DNA of 64,000 nt. Source: JBFGCT01 sp963825565 (GTDB lineage Bacteria; Actinomycetota; Acidimicrobiia; Acidimicrobiales; Ilumatobacteraceae). Under the pieces are notes generated by a model, which saw only the letters and a list, made by a program, of their open reading frames with translations, ran no database searches and was not told the origin of the DNA. Below, piece after piece: positions 43,733 to 52,646 of the stretch (the stretch's first letter is position 1; each line of letters opens with the position of its first letter). The translations under genes and the position numbers were made by a program. The stretch lies in assembly GCA_963825565.1 (NCBI GenBank), contig CAWGTW010000002.1, positions 1 to 64,000 on the forward strand, written 5' to 3'.

Positions 43733-45577
43733 TCGGCCGCCCGGACCCGCTCCGGCCGCCGGCGGGACCCGTGCCGCGAGCCGCTCGTATTCGGCGATGC
43801 GGGCACGGACGACATCGAGGCTCGCGGTCCAGAACGCCTCGTCGGTCACGTCGAGCCCGAACGACTGCCCGAGCTCCTCGGCCGTGTCCATCCCGGCGCG
43901 CGAGAGCAGGTCGTCGTAGCCCGCCCGGAAGCGGTCGGGGTCCTCCCGGTACCGGGCGAAGAGCCCGATGCCGAACAGCAGCCCGTATGTGTACGGCCAG
44001 TTGTAGAAGTGCGACCCGTAGTAGTGGGGCTTGAGCAACCACATGTACCGGTGGGCGGTCGACTGGTCGAGGCCGTCGCCGTACGCCGCGAACTGTGCCT
44101 CGGTCATCATCTCGCACAGCTCGGCGGCGCTCAGCGTGCGTCGCCGGCGCCGGGCGAAGACCTCGGTCTCGAACAAGAGGCGGGAGTGGATGTCGACGAC
44201 GACCTGGTTGGTGCCCTGGAGGTCGACGTCGAGCAGGGCGAGCCGCTCGTCACCGGAGGTGCGGGCGAGGCCGGATTCGACGACGAGTGTCTCGCAGAAG
44301 ATGCTGGCGGTCTCCGCCAGCGCCATCGGGAGTCGCTTCTGGAGCGGCGTCCGCCCGGACAGCGCCGTGTTGTGGTAAGCGTGGCCGAGCTCGTGTGCGG
44401 TCGTCTGGATCGCATCAGCCGATCCGGACCAGTTGAGCAACACGAGCGATCGATCACCGGCGAAGGACATGCAGAACGCCCCGCCCTGCTTGCCGGCACG
44501 CGGCGCCGCGTCGATCCAGCGCTCGTCGAGGGCGCGGTCGACCAGTCCGTCGAGGCCGGCGCCGAACTCGCGGAACGCGGAGCGGACGGTGTCGACCCCG
44601 TCGTCCCACGAGACGTCGCCGGACGTGGCGACCGGTGCCGGCGCGCTCAGGTCCCACCACGGCAGGCCGGCATCGTGGCCGTGGAGCCCGGCCTTGACCC
44701 GCATCCAGCGCCGGAAGTCGGGCAGCGCGGCGACGACTGCGGACTGCATCGCGTCGAACGTCGCCCTGCCGACGCTGTTGGCGAACAGCGATGCATCGAG
44801 GGGCGTGTCCCACCGCCGCCGCCGGTTGACCGCGTCGGCCTCGCCCTTGATCGCGTTCATCGCCGAAGCGATCGGCATCTCGATCGTCTGCCACGCCCGC
44901 TGTTCGGCGTCGTATGCGGCCCGTCGGACCGAACTGACCGCATGGGTCGCCAACCCGCGCACCGCCGGCATCGGTAGCCGCGCCGGGCCATCGGGCAGCT
45001 CGACGTCGGCGGTGAGCTGCGACGTCATGTCGGAGTGCAGGCGGTGCCACGACGTCGAACCGGTCGTCGTCAGCTCGGCGTAGAGATGCTCCTCGGCCTC
45101 GCTCATCTGGTGCGCGGCCCGCTCGGCGAGGCGCTGCAGCGGGCCGAGGTGATCCCGGGCCTCGGCGCTGAGCTCGGCGAGGTCGCCCGCACCGAGCGCG
45201 CTCACCCAGTCGGCGAGCCGGGCGAGGAGGGGGCGCAGGCGGGCGTCGATGGTCTGTTGCTCGCTCCACACGCTCTGGGCCCGATCGTTGCGCGAGTCGG
45301 TCGACACGACCGCGTAGACGAAGGAGCGGAGGAGGTTCTGCTCGGCCGCGACCCGGTTGTAGGCGGCGATCGCCCGGTCGGCCGCGACGCCGTCCTCGAC
45401 GGTCGGTGCCCGCTCCGCCGTCGCTCGCACGCCGAGCTCGTCGAAGAGCGCGATCAGCCGATCGACCTCGGAGCGGCCGCGCTCCTGGGCCTCGGCGAAC
45501 GAGCGGGCGTCGATCGATTCGTGGGCGTCGGCGGTGCTCCACGTGGGAAGGTCGGGCGCAGGGGATCGGGTGGTCAT
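43730..45577 (-). CDS. pepF: Oligoendopeptidase F-type M3 metallopeptidase
   Basis: 615 aa from the ATG at 45577. Zinc motif TTAHELGHAYH near residue 375 and the downstream Glu in ALAETASIFCETL. N-terminal helical region precedes it, as in PepF. It degrades oligopeptides in the cytoplasm. In the sequence as given it is in frame with the preceding mshD with no stop, but the ATG overlaps a TGA in the adjacent frame (TGATG), the usual coupled-gene junction. I therefore annotate two genes. Confidence 0.85.
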   Translation of the reverse strand: MTTRSPAPDLPTWSTADAHESIDARSFAEAQERGRSEVDRLIALFDELGVRATAERAPTVEDGVAADRAIAAYNRVAAEQNLLRSFVYAVVSTDSRNDRAQSVWSEQQTIDARLRPLLARLADWVSALGAGDLAELSAEARDHLGPLQRLAERAAHQMSEAEEHLYAELTTTGSTSWHRLHSDMTSQLTADVELPDGPARLPMPAVRGLATHAVSSVRRAAYDAEQRAWQTIEMPIASAMNAIKGEADAVNRRRRWDTPLDASLFANSVGRATFDAMQSAVVAALPDFRRWMRVKAGLHGHDAGLPWWDLSAPAPVATSGDVSWDDGVDTVRSAFREFGAGLDGLVDRALDERWIDAAPRAGKQGGAFCMSFAGDRSLVLLNWSGSADAIQTTAHELGHAYHNTALSGRTPLQKRLPMALAETASIFCETLVVESGLARTSGDERLALLDVDLQGTNQVVVDIHSRLLFETEVFARRRRRTLSAAELCEMMTEAQFAAYGDGLDQSTAHRYMWLLKPHYYGSHFYNWPYTYGLLFGIGLFARYREDPDRFRAGYDDLLSRAGMDTAEELGQSFGLDVTDEAFWTASLDVVRARIAEYERLAARVPPAAGAGPGGR

Positions 45578-46495
45578 CAGCGCCGGTCGGCGACGTTGGT
45601 GGTGAACGCGAACGTTCGTGGCGGTGACCGAGAAGTCGAGATCGGTGTACAGGCTGACCGCGGGCGAGTTCGCCGCGTCGACCCACAGCATGCCGGTCCG
45701 GACGCCGTCGGCCGAGAGGTGATCGAGTCCGGCGAGCGTCATCTGCCGGCCGAGCCCCCGACCGTGATGGTCGGGGTGCACCGCGATGATGTAGATCTCA
45801 CCGAGCGACGGCTCGACGGCGGTCGGCGGATGGACCTTCGTCCAGCAGAACGCGGCGATCCGGCCGTCGCGCTCGTGGACCAGGAGGTCGCGGGGGTCGA
45901 ACCAGTCCTCGGCGATCCGCTTTGCCAGCATGTCCTCGCTCCAACCGCCCTGCTCGTCGTGTCCGGCGAAGGCCCGGTTGTTGACCTCGAGCCACTGCGC
46001 TTCGTCGGCCCCGACCACGAACGGCCTCGTGTCGATCGTCACCTCGATACCGGTCGGCAACGCTCGGCGCATCTGGTGCAGGGTGCGCGTGGGCGTCATG
46101 TCGAACTCGGCTGCGAGCAGCTCGTGCTCGGTGTCCGGGCCGACGACCCACCAGTTGACGCGACCACCGCCCTGCGCGCCGATCGCCTCGATCGCCGCGG
46201 CCAGGAGGCTCCGGCCGATCGTCGCGAGATCGGCCAGACGTCGGGGATCGACGACGAGCTCCAGGGCGTAGCTCGCGTTGCCCGGCCAGGCGTGGGCGTA
46301 GCCGATGACCGCGCCGGTGCCGGCGTCGGTCGCCGTGACCGCCAGCGATCCCTCGGTCCCGCCGTGCGCCAGGTCGAGCGCGAGGTTGTCGCTGAGCGCC
46401 TGGCGGCCGTTCGCCTGCGCCGCAGCGTCGAGGAGGCGCCGCACCGCCACGCCGAGGCTCGGCGCGATCGCCCGGTGGACCTCGACGTTCGACAC
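45577..46495 (-). CDS. mshD: Mycothiol synthase (MshD), likely one extra base near its 3' end
   Basis: About 305 aa in two GNAT acetyltransferase domains: a degenerate N-terminal one (VIGYAHAWPG) and an active C-terminal one (IYIIAVHPDHHGRGLGRQMTLAGL, the acetyl-CoA loop). MshD acetylates Cys-GlcN-Ins to make mycothiol, an actinobacterial thiol. The GTG at 46495 is supported by TACCCT ending 6 nt upstream. Skipping one base before the TGATG at 45579-45575 makes the length divisible by three and gives a normal MshD length. Otherwise it reads through into pepF. Confidence 0.85.
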
Positions 46496-46501
46496 GCCCG
46501 G

Positions 46502-46507
46502 AGGGTA
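46502..46507 (-). promoter_or_regulatory. Predicted leaderless -10 hexamer TACCCT for mshD
   Basis: Ends 6 nt before the mshD GTG. Confidence 0.45.
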
Positions 46508-46588
46508 CCTTCGCCGCTTCGCCGACCCGTAGCGGGCCGGTCGCGACCGAGAAGCTGAACCCTTGGTGAACGGCCCGGCGCTGTCGCC

Positions 46589-46616
46589 TTGCGCGCCGCG
46601 AGGCCGGGTGTATAGT
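46589..46616 (+). promoter_or_regulatory. Promoter of the candidate small RNA: -35 TTGCGC, -10 TATAGT
   Basis: TTGCGC (46589-46594) and TATAGT (46611-46616) are 16 bp apart. TATAGT is the best -10 match in the window, in a region with no plus-strand coding gene. Start of transcription predicted at about 46622. Confidence 0.5.
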
Positions 46617-46621
46617 TCAGT

Positions 46622-46724
46622 GTACCAACCAGGTTCCCGCCACCTGGTTTGCTGCGACGCCGGGATCCGCCGCCTGGCGTCGCCAGTGCGACGGCCCCTC
46701 CCACCAGGGGCCGTCGCCGCTTTT
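46622..46724 (+). ncRNA. Candidate structured small RNA with intrinsic terminator
   Basis: About 103 nt with three successive perfect stems: 46627-46633 with 46643-46649 (7 bp), 46654-46661 with 46676-46683 (8 bp), and 46688-46698 with 46707-46717 (11 bp) followed by CGC and four T. No plus-strand gene lies upstream, since mshD runs the other way. The downstream region is a minus-strand small gene. I do not recognise it as 6S, tmRNA, RNase P, SRP or 6C RNA. The last hairpin could instead terminate the minus-strand small gene, but the T-tract is on the plus side. Confidence 0.5.
46688..46724 (+). terminator. Intrinsic terminator hairpin
   Basis: 11-bp GC-rich stem (46688-46698 and 46707-46717) with an 8-nt loop, then CGCTTTT. 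The strongest terminator seen in the window. Confidence 0.65.
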
Positions 46725-46752
46725 CGTGCCCGATCGGTCGGTGGGGCGCGGA

Positions 46753-46956
46753 TCAGCTGGCGGTCTTGATCGCCCGCTGCAGCGTTCGCTCGGCGACGCG
46801 CAGCTGGCGCTCGGCTTCGTGGATGGCGGTCACGATGTCGTCTCGGTCGCCGCCGACGTGTGCCTCGGCCAACCCTGCGACCCGGCTGCGGTACCGGCCG
46901 ACGTTGTCGGCGATCACCGCCAGCTCTGCAGCGGTCGATTCGGTGGAGGCGGGCAC
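46753..46956 (-). CDS. Small hypothetical protein, 67 aa
   Basis: The frame from the GTG at 46956 encodes an almost wholly helical, charged protein (MPASTESTAAELAVIADN..., ending LRVAERTLQRAIKTAS). TACGGT (46970-46965) ends 8 nt before the GTG, matching the leaderless pattern. That and the helical composition are the support. No known family. Divergent from hisC, 57 bp away. Confidence 0.5.
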   Translation of the reverse strand: MPASTESTAAELAVIADNVGRYRSRVAGLAEAHVGGDRDDIVTAIHEAERQLRVAERTLQRAIKTAS

Positions 46957-47013
46957 GGAACCGAACCGTATCGCCCGAGCCGGCGATCGGAGGCCGTCGA
47001 TAGCATCCGCCTC
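46957..47013. promoter_or_regulatory. Divergent leaderless promoters for the 67-aa gene and hisC
   Basis: TACGGT on the minus strand (46970-46965) and TAGCAT on the plus strand (47001-47006, ending 7 nt before the hisC GTG). No His-codon leader peptide or attenuator is visible. Confidence 0.45.
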
Positions 47014-48105
47014 GTGATCCCCGTCCGAGACGATCTCCGCGCCCTGGAGGGGTATCACTCGGCGCAGGTCGACGTCCGCGTCCGCCTCAACACCAACGAG
47101 TCCCCCGAACCCCCGCCCGACGCGTTCGGGGACGCGGTCGCAGCGGAGCTGTCGAACGTGGCGTGGCATCGGTACCCCGATCGGTCCGCCACCGCGCTGC
47201 GCCAGGCGATCGCCGACGTGCACGGGGTCGATCCTGCACAGGTGTTCGCGGCCAACGGCTCCAACGAGGTGATCCAGACCCTGCTGCTCGCGTACGCCGG
47301 GCCGGGCCGGACGGTCGCCACGTTCGAGCCGACCTACCAGATGCACGCTCAGATCGCACGGGTCACCGGGGCGCGTGTCGTGACCGGCGAGCGCGCCGAG
47401 GATTTCACGCTCGATCCCGCCGAGGTCGCCAGGGTCATCAGCGACGACCGGCCGCACGTCGTGTTCCTCACCTCGCCGAACAATCCGACCGGCTTGGTCG
47501 AGCCGATCGAGCGGGTGCAGCAACTGCTCGACGTCGCGCCCGGCCTCGTCGTCGTCGACGAGGCATACGCGCAGTTCGCCGACTGGACCGCGCTCGACCT
47601 CGTCGCCGAGGACCGGCCGCTCGTCGTCACCCGCACGTTCTCCAAGACCTGGTCGATGGCCGGCGCCCGCCTCGGGTACCTCGTGGCACCGACGTGGCTG
47701 GTCGCCGAGCTGGACAAGGTCGTGTTGCCGTACCATCTCGACGCGGTCAAGCAGATCGCCGGGAGGATCGCACTGCGCTTCTCCGACGACATGAACGCCC
47801 GCGTCGGCCACGTCGTCGGCGAGCGGGAACGGGTCGTCGAGCGGCTCGGCACGCTCGCCGTCGATGTCGTGCCGAGCGGCGCGAACTTCGTGCTGTTCCG
47901 GCCCCGCGACGTTCCGGGCCGCACCGTCTGGCAGGGGCTGGTCGAGCGCAGCGTGCTGATCCGCGACTGCTCGTCGTGGCCCCGGCTGGCGGACTGCCTG
48001 CGGGTCACGATCGGGAACCCCGAGGAGAACGATGCGTTCCTGGCCGCGATCGGCGAGGTGCTCGCCGAACGGGCCGACCTGACCCGAACGGGGGCCACGA
48101 CATGA
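47014..48105 (+). CDS. hisC: Histidinol-phosphate aminotransferase (HisC)
   Basis: 363 aa class I/II aminotransferase. N-terminal LNTNESPEPPP, NGSNEVIQTLLLAY, SPNNPTG, VVVDEAYAQF and the PLP lysine in RTFSKTWSMAGARLGY. Converts imidazole-acetol phosphate to histidinol phosphate. The GTG at 47014 was chosen because LNTNE then lies near residue 25 as usual. It overlaps hisB by 4 bp. hisD is not in the window. Confidence 0.95.
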   Translation: MIPVRDDLRALEGYHSAQVDVRVRLNTNESPEPPPDAFGDAVAAELSNVAWHRYPDRSATALRQAIADVHGVDPAQVFAANGSNEVIQTLLLAYAGPGRTVATFEPTYQMHAQIARVTGARVVTGERAEDFTLDPAEVARVISDDRPHVVFLTSPNNPTGLVEPIERVQQLLDVAPGLVVVDEAYAQFADWTALDLVAEDRPLVVTRTFSKTWSMAGARLGYLVAPTWLVAELDKVVLPYHLDAVKQIAGRIALRFSDDMNARVGHVVGERERVVERLGTLAVDVVPSGANFVLFRPRDVPGRTVWQGLVERSVLIRDCSSWPRLADCLRVTIGNPEENDAFLAAIGEVLAERADLTRTGATT

Positions 48106-48695
48106 GCCGCTCAGCGCACCGCGCCCGGTCGACCAAGGAGACGAGCGTCGAGGTCGACATCGACCTCGACGGCAGCGGCACGACCGAGGTGTCGACCGGC
48201 ATCCCGTTCTACGACCACATGCTCGATCAGCTGGGTCGCCACGGTGGGTTCGACCTGCGGGTACTGGCGACCGGCGATCTCCAGATCGACACGCACCACA
48301 CGGTCGAGGACGTCGCGATCACCGTCGGCGAGGCGTTCGCCGCAGCGCTCGGCGACAAGGCCGGAGTCCGCCGGTTCGCCAGCGGGCGGTACCCCCTCGA
48401 CGAGGCGCTGGTCGACGTCGCGCTCGATCTCTCCGGTCGCCCGTTCGTCGAGTGGCACGTCCCGATGCCGGAGGTCCTGCCGCTCGGTGACCCGGCGTTC
48501 GATCCTCAACTCGCCGAGCACGCCGTGGCCTCCTTCGCCACCGCCGCCGGCATCACGCTGCACGTCGAACTCGTGCGCGGCCGCAACGTGCACCACATCA
48601 TCGAGGCGACGTTCAAGGGACTGGCCCGGGCGCTGCGCGACGCGGTCCGGATCGACGGGCCGGGCGGCGTGCCGTCGACCAAGGGCGTCCTGTGA
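48102..48695 (+). CDS. hisB: Imidazoleglycerol-phosphate dehydratase (HisB)
   Basis: 197 aa. Manganese-binding His motifs GIPFYDHMLDQLGRHGGFD, DTHHTVEDVAITVGEA and RNVHHIIEATFKGLARAL (each partial) are complete, as is the C-terminal VPSTKGVL. Single-function form without the phosphatase domain. Coupled to hisC and hisH by 4-bp overlaps. Confidence 0.96.
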   Translation: MSRSAHRARSTKETSVEVDIDLDGSGTTEVSTGIPFYDHMLDQLGRHGGFDLRVLATGDLQIDTHHTVEDVAITVGEAFAAALGDKAGVRRFASGRYPLDEALVDVALDLSGRPFVEWHVPMPEVLPLGDPAFDPQLAEHAVASFATAAGITLHVELVRGRNVHHIIEATFKGLARALRDAVRIDGPGGVPSTKGVL

Positions 48696-49339
48696 CCGAG
48701 GGCGGTAGCGGCGAGCGCCCGTTGATCGCGGTGCTCGACTACGGCATCGGCAACCTCCACTCGGCGCAGAAGGCGATCGAGCGGGGTGGCGCCGATGCCC
48801 GGCTGACCGCCGACGCCGGGCTGATCGCCGAGGCCGACGGCGTCGTGCTCCCCGGCGTCGGAGCATTCGGCGCCTGCATGGACGCGCTGCGGTCGTCCGG
48901 GCTCGAAGCGCCGGCCCACGACGCGGTCGCCTCGGGTCGGCCCTTTCTCGGCATCTGTGTCGGGATGCAGATGCTGTTCACCAAGTCCGAGGAGGACGAG
49001 CACGCCGCCGGGCTCGACGTCATCCAGGGCACGGTTCGCCGGATTCCCGCCGGCCCGAAGATCCCGCAGATGCAGTGGAACCGGCTCGACATCGCGACGC
49101 CGGACGATCCGATGTTCGCCGGCCTCGGGAGCGGACCGTGGATGTACTTCGTGCACTCGCTGCACGGCATCCCCGACGATGCCACCACGGTCGCCGCGAC
49201 CGTCGAGTACGGCACGACGCTCAACGCTGCGTTCCGGTCGGGTGCGGTCTTCGCGGCGCAGTTCCACCCGGAGAAGTCGAGCCGGTCGGGGCTGGCGCTG
49301 CTCGCCAACTTCGTCGACGTGTGCCGGGGCGGGCCGTGA
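48692..49339 (+). CDS. hisH: Imidazole glycerol phosphate synthase glutaminase subunit (HisH)
   Basis: 215 aa class I glutamine amidotransferase. N-terminal DYGIGNLHSAQKA, oxyanion VLPGVGAFGAC, catalytic Cys in FLGICVGMQ and His/Glu in FAAQFHPEKSS. Supplies ammonia to HisF. GTG start in a 4-bp overlap with hisB. Confidence 0.96.
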   Translation: MTEGGSGERPLIAVLDYGIGNLHSAQKAIERGGADARLTADAGLIAEADGVVLPGVGAFGACMDALRSSGLEAPAHDAVASGRPFLGICVGMQMLFTKSEEDEHAAGLDVIQGTVRRIPAGPKIPQMQWNRLDIATPDDPMFAGLGSGPWMYFVHSLHGIPDDATTVAATVEYGTTLNAAFRSGAVFAAQFHPEKSSRSGLALLANFVDVCRGGP

Positions 49340-50064
49340 TCGACCTGTATCCGGCGATCGACCTGCTCGGCGGTCGCGTCGTCAGGCTGCGCCAGGGCGA
49401 CTACGCGGACGAGACCGTGTACGACGATGACGCGGTGGCGGTGGCGTGCGGGTTCGCCGACGCCGGGGCGCGGTGGATCCACGTCGTCGATCTCGACGCC
49501 GCCCGGTCCGGCGGCGCGGTCAATCGCCCGATCGTGGCCGCGATCGCGGCGGCGGTCGGCGACCGCGCCCAGGTGCAGACCGGAGGCGGAGTGCGAACAC
49601 TCGACGACGTGCGCGAGCTGGCGGCAGCCGGTGTCGGGCGCGTGGTGATGGGGTCGGCCGCGGTCCGCGAGCCGGGCATCGTCGCCCAGGCATCGACGCT
49701 GGTGGCGGTCGCCGTCGGCCTCGATCACCGAGCCGGCGAGCTGGCGCTGCACGGCTGGACCGAGCGGAGCGGGGTGCTCCTCGATCACGTCTACGACCGC
49801 TTCCCGACCGCCGCCGCGTTCGTCATCACCGACATCGGCCGTGACGGGATGCTCCAGGGACCCGACCTCGCCGGCCTGGCGGCGTCCGCACGGCGCGGCG
49901 GCGCGCCGGTGATCGCCAGCGGCGGCGTGTCGAGCCTCGGCGACCTCGCCGACCTTGCGCAGATCCCCGGCCTCGGCGGGATCATCACCGGCAAGGCGCT
50001 CTACGAGGGTCGTTTCACGCTGCAGGCCGCGCTCGCCGCCGTCGACCGGACGGGGGCGCGGTGA
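49336..50064 (+). CDS. hisA: ProFAR isomerase (HisA, possibly PriA-type bifunctional)
   Basis: 242 aa TIM barrel. YPAIDLLGGRVVRLRQGDY with catalytic Asp, VQTGGGVRT, VITDIGRDGMLQGPDL and ASGGVSSLGDL. In many actinobacteria this enzyme is PriA, also acting as TrpF. A separate trpF at 38157 in this window argues for a histidine-only role here. Starts GTG, 4-bp overlaps on both sides. Confidence 0.94.
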   Translation: MIDLYPAIDLLGGRVVRLRQGDYADETVYDDDAVAVACGFADAGARWIHVVDLDAARSGGAVNRPIVAAIAAAVGDRAQVQTGGGVRTLDDVRELAAAGVGRVVMGSAAVREPGIVAQASTLVAVAVGLDHRAGELALHGWTERSGVLLDHVYDRFPTAAAFVITDIGRDGMLQGPDLAGLAASARRGGAPVIASGGVSSLGDLADLAQIPGLGGIITGKALYEGRFTLQAALAAVDRTGAR

Positions 50065-50843
50065 AGGTCGCACGGGTGATCCCCTGCCTCGACGTCACCG
50101 GTGGCCGGGTGGTGAAGGGCACGAACTTCGTCGAGCTGCGCGATGCCGGCGACCCGGTCGAGCTGGCGGCGCGCTACGACCTGGAGGGGGCCGATGAACT
50201 GGTCTTCCTCGACATCACCGCGTCGAGCGACGACCGGGAGACGACGGTCGACATGGTCCGCCGGGTCGCCGACCAGGTGTACATCCCGTTCACGGTCGGC
50301 GGGGGCATCCGCACGATCGACGACGCCCGCCGGATGCTGCGCGCCGGGGCCGACAAGGTGAGCGTCAACACCGCCGCGGTCGAGCGCCCCGCGCTGATCA
50401 CCGACATCGCCACCGAGTTCGGCGCTCAGTGCGTCGTGTGCGCGATCGATGCCAAGCGGCGCCCGGCCGGCGGCGGCTGGGAGGTGTTCCTCCACGGCGG
50501 GCGGACACCGACCGGCATCGACGCGGTCGGGTGGGCGATCGAGGCCGTGCGCCGCGGCGCGGGCGAGATCCTGCTCACCTCGATGGACCGCGACGGCACC
50601 CGGCAGGGATTCGACCTCGAACTGACGCGGGCGATCGCCGAGGCGGTCGTCGTGCCGGTGATCGCCAGCGGTGGGGTCGGCACGCTCGACCACCTCGTCG
50701 AGGGGATCGCCGACGGGGGTGCCGATGCGGTGCTCGCCGCGTCGATCTTCCATTTCCGTGAGCACACGATCGCCGACGCCAAGACGCTGATGGCCGCCGC
50801 CGGCATCGCCGTGCGCCCACCGACCGTCTCGGCCGGTGAGTAG
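50061..50843 (+). CDS. hisF: Imidazole glycerol phosphate synthase cyclase subunit (HisF)
   Basis: 260 aa TIM barrel. Catalytic Asp in IPCLDVTGGRVVKGTNF, the second Asp region FLDITASSDDRE, VGGGIRTIDDAR and TSMDRDGTRQGFD. Makes IGP and AICAR with HisH. The crotonase-like gene starts 10 bp after its stop. Confidence 0.96.
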   Translation: MKVARVIPCLDVTGGRVVKGTNFVELRDAGDPVELAARYDLEGADELVFLDITASSDDRETTVDMVRRVADQVYIPFTVGGGIRTIDDARRMLRAGADKVSVNTAAVERPALITDIATEFGAQCVVCAIDAKRRPAGGGWEVFLHGGRTPTGIDAVGWAIEAVRRGAGEILLTSMDRDGTRQGFDLELTRAIAEAVVVPVIASGGVGTLDHLVEGIADGGADAVLAASIFHFREHTIADAKTLMAAAGIAVRPPTVSAGE

Positions 50844-50853
50844 CTTCGGGTGG

Positions 50854-51571
50854 ATGAGCGCTGACGGACTGACGATCGAACGGCGGGGCGACGTGATGGT
50901 CCTGCACCTCGACGACGGCAAGGCGAACGCCTTGACGTTCGAGCTGATCGTCGCGCTCGGTGACGCGCTGCGGGTCGCCGAAGCCGACCCGTCGGTGGGT
51001 GCGGTGGTGATCCACGGTCGCGAGGGCCGGTTCTCGGCGGGCTTCGACCTGGCGGTGATGACCGGCGGCGACCTGGGAGCGATCATCCGCCTCGTCGCCG
51101 ACGGGGGTCAGCTCGTCCACGACCTGTACGGGTCCTCGGTACCGGTGGTCGCGGCGTGCACCGGCCACGCGCTCGCCGCCGGCGCGCTGGTGCTCCTCGG
51201 GTGCGACGTACGTATCGGTGCCGACGTCGATGCCAAGGTCGGCCTCAACGAGGTGGCGATCAAGATGGTGCTGCCCGACTGGGCGTTCACGATCGCCGCC
51301 GACCGGCTGAGCAGGCGACACCTCCAGCGCTCGGTCGCGACCCGCGCGCATCACCACGCCGCGCGACGCCGTCGACGCCGGCTACCTCGACGAGGTCGTA
51401 CCGGCCGGCGAGCTGCTCGACCGAGCGGTCGCCGTCGCTGCCGGCCTCGCCGCAACGCTCGACCCGTCGGCGTACGAACGCACCGTGTCGAAGCTGCGCG
51501 GCGAGGTGCTCGCCACGATGGCCGCCCAGGTCGCCGCCGACCGCGCCGCCGGCAACAGCCCGATCGGCTGA
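50854..51571 (+). CDS. Enoyl-CoA hydratase/isomerase family protein, frame broken by one extra base
   Basis: 238 aa after skipping one base near 51349 (within the run CCCGCGCGCATC). Crotonase signatures REGRFSAGFDLAVM (oxyanion hole) and ACTGHALAAGALVLLGCDVRIGAD are in the first frame. The C-terminal part (TPRDAVDAGYLDEVVPAGELLDRA) is in the next. It sits in the middle of the his genes, but no histidine role is known for crotonases. The ATG at 50854 is preferred over a GTG at 50836. Confidence 0.8.
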
Positions 51572-51588
51572 CCCGATCCGACCGCCGG

Positions 51589-51594
51589 TAGCGT
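51589..51594 (+). promoter_or_regulatory. Predicted leaderless -10 hexamer TAGCGT for the aldo/keto reductase
   Basis: Ends 8 nt before the ATG at 51603. Confidence 0.45.
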
Positions 51595-51602
51595 GCCCGG
51601 CC

Positions 51603-52601
51603 ATGACGACACCGAAGGTCAACCCGAAGATGGAGTACCGCCGGCTCGGCAACACCGGCTTGAAGGTCAGCGTGTTGTCCTTCGGCAGCTGGGTCACGTT
51701 CGACAACCAGCTCGACAACGACCTCGCACTGGACTGCATGGCGGCGGCGGGCGAGGCCGGCTGCAACTTCTTCGACAACGCCGAGGTGTACGCAGGTGGG
51801 CGGAGCGAGTCGATCATGGGGCATGTCCTGCAGGAGCTCGGCTGGCCCCGGTGGTCGTACGTCCTGACCACGAAGGTCTTCTGGGGGATCAACGGAGACG
51901 CCCCCAACATGCGCAACACGCTCAATCGCAAGTATCTGATGCAGGCGATCGAGGGGTCGCTGGCCCGCTTCCGGCAGGACTTCGTCGACGTGCTGTACTG
52001 CCACCGATCCGACCCGGACACCCCGATCGAGGAGACGGTCTGGGCGATGAGCGACATCGTGAGCTCCGGCAAGGCGCTGTACTGGGGCACGAGCGAGTGG
52101 TCGGCCGAGGAGATCAGGGCGGCGATCGACATCGCCGAGCGCCACCACCTGCACAAGCCGGTCACCGAGCAGAGCCAGTACAACCTGCTCGAGCGCACGA
52201 AGGTCGAGAGCGAGTACGCCCGACTCAACGCCGACTTCAACTACGGCAACACGATCTGGAGCCCGCTCGCATCCGGCCTGCTCACCGGCAAGTACCGCGA
52301 CGGCATCCCGGAGGACTCGCGCGGCGCCCTCGAGGGGTACGGCTGGCTGGCCGAGCGGCTCACCGACGCCGACGAGGTGGCGCGGGTCGAGCGACTGCGT
52401 CCGATCGCCGACCGCCTCGGCTGCACGATGGCCCAGCTCGCGCTCGCCTGGTGCACGCTGAACCCGCACGTCTCGACGGTCATCACCGGGGCGTCGAAGG
52501 TGTCCCAGGTCGTGCAGAACTTCGAGACGGTCGATGTGATCCCACTCCTGACCGACGAGGTCAAGGCCGAGATCGAAGCCGCGGTCGACCTCGCAGGCTG
52601 A
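51603..52601 (+). CDS. Aldo/keto reductase (potassium channel β-subunit-like)
   Basis: 332 aa. GNTGLKVSVLSFGSW at the N-terminus, catalytic tetrad Asp/Tyr/Lys/His in FFDNAEVYAGG, LTTKVFWG and VLYCHRSD, and the NADPH-binding end VITGASKVSQV. The overall sequence resembles Kv-β/AKR6 and YghZ-like reductases. Substrate unknown. It has its own leaderless promoter. Confidence 0.88.
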   Translation: MTTPKVNPKMEYRRLGNTGLKVSVLSFGSWVTFDNQLDNDLALDCMAAAGEAGCNFFDNAEVYAGGRSESIMGHVLQELGWPRWSYVLTTKVFWGINGDAPNMRNTLNRKYLMQAIEGSLARFRQDFVDVLYCHRSDPDTPIEETVWAMSDIVSSGKALYWGTSEWSAEEIRAAIDIAERHHLHKPVTEQSQYNLLERTKVESEYARLNADFNYGNTIWSPLASGLLTGKYRDGIPEDSRGALEGYGWLAERLTDADEVARVERLRPIADRLGCTMAQLALAWCTLNPHVSTVITGASKVSQVVQNFETVDVIPLLTDEVKAEIEAAVDLAG

Positions 52602-52632
52602 TTCCGGTCAGGTCACGCCACCCTTCCGACGG

Positions 52633-52638
52633 TACCCT
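52633..52638 (+). promoter_or_regulatory. Predicted leaderless -10 hexamer TACCCT for the groES-like gene
   Basis: Ends 8 nt before the ATG at 52647. Confidence 0.45.
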
Positions 52639-52646
52639 CCAGGGCC

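Noticed and set aside
46611..46660. A tRNA gene in the mshD-hisC gap
   Set aside because: No acceptor stem, no anticodon arm and no GGTTCRA-type T-loop. The stems present are simple consecutive hairpins.
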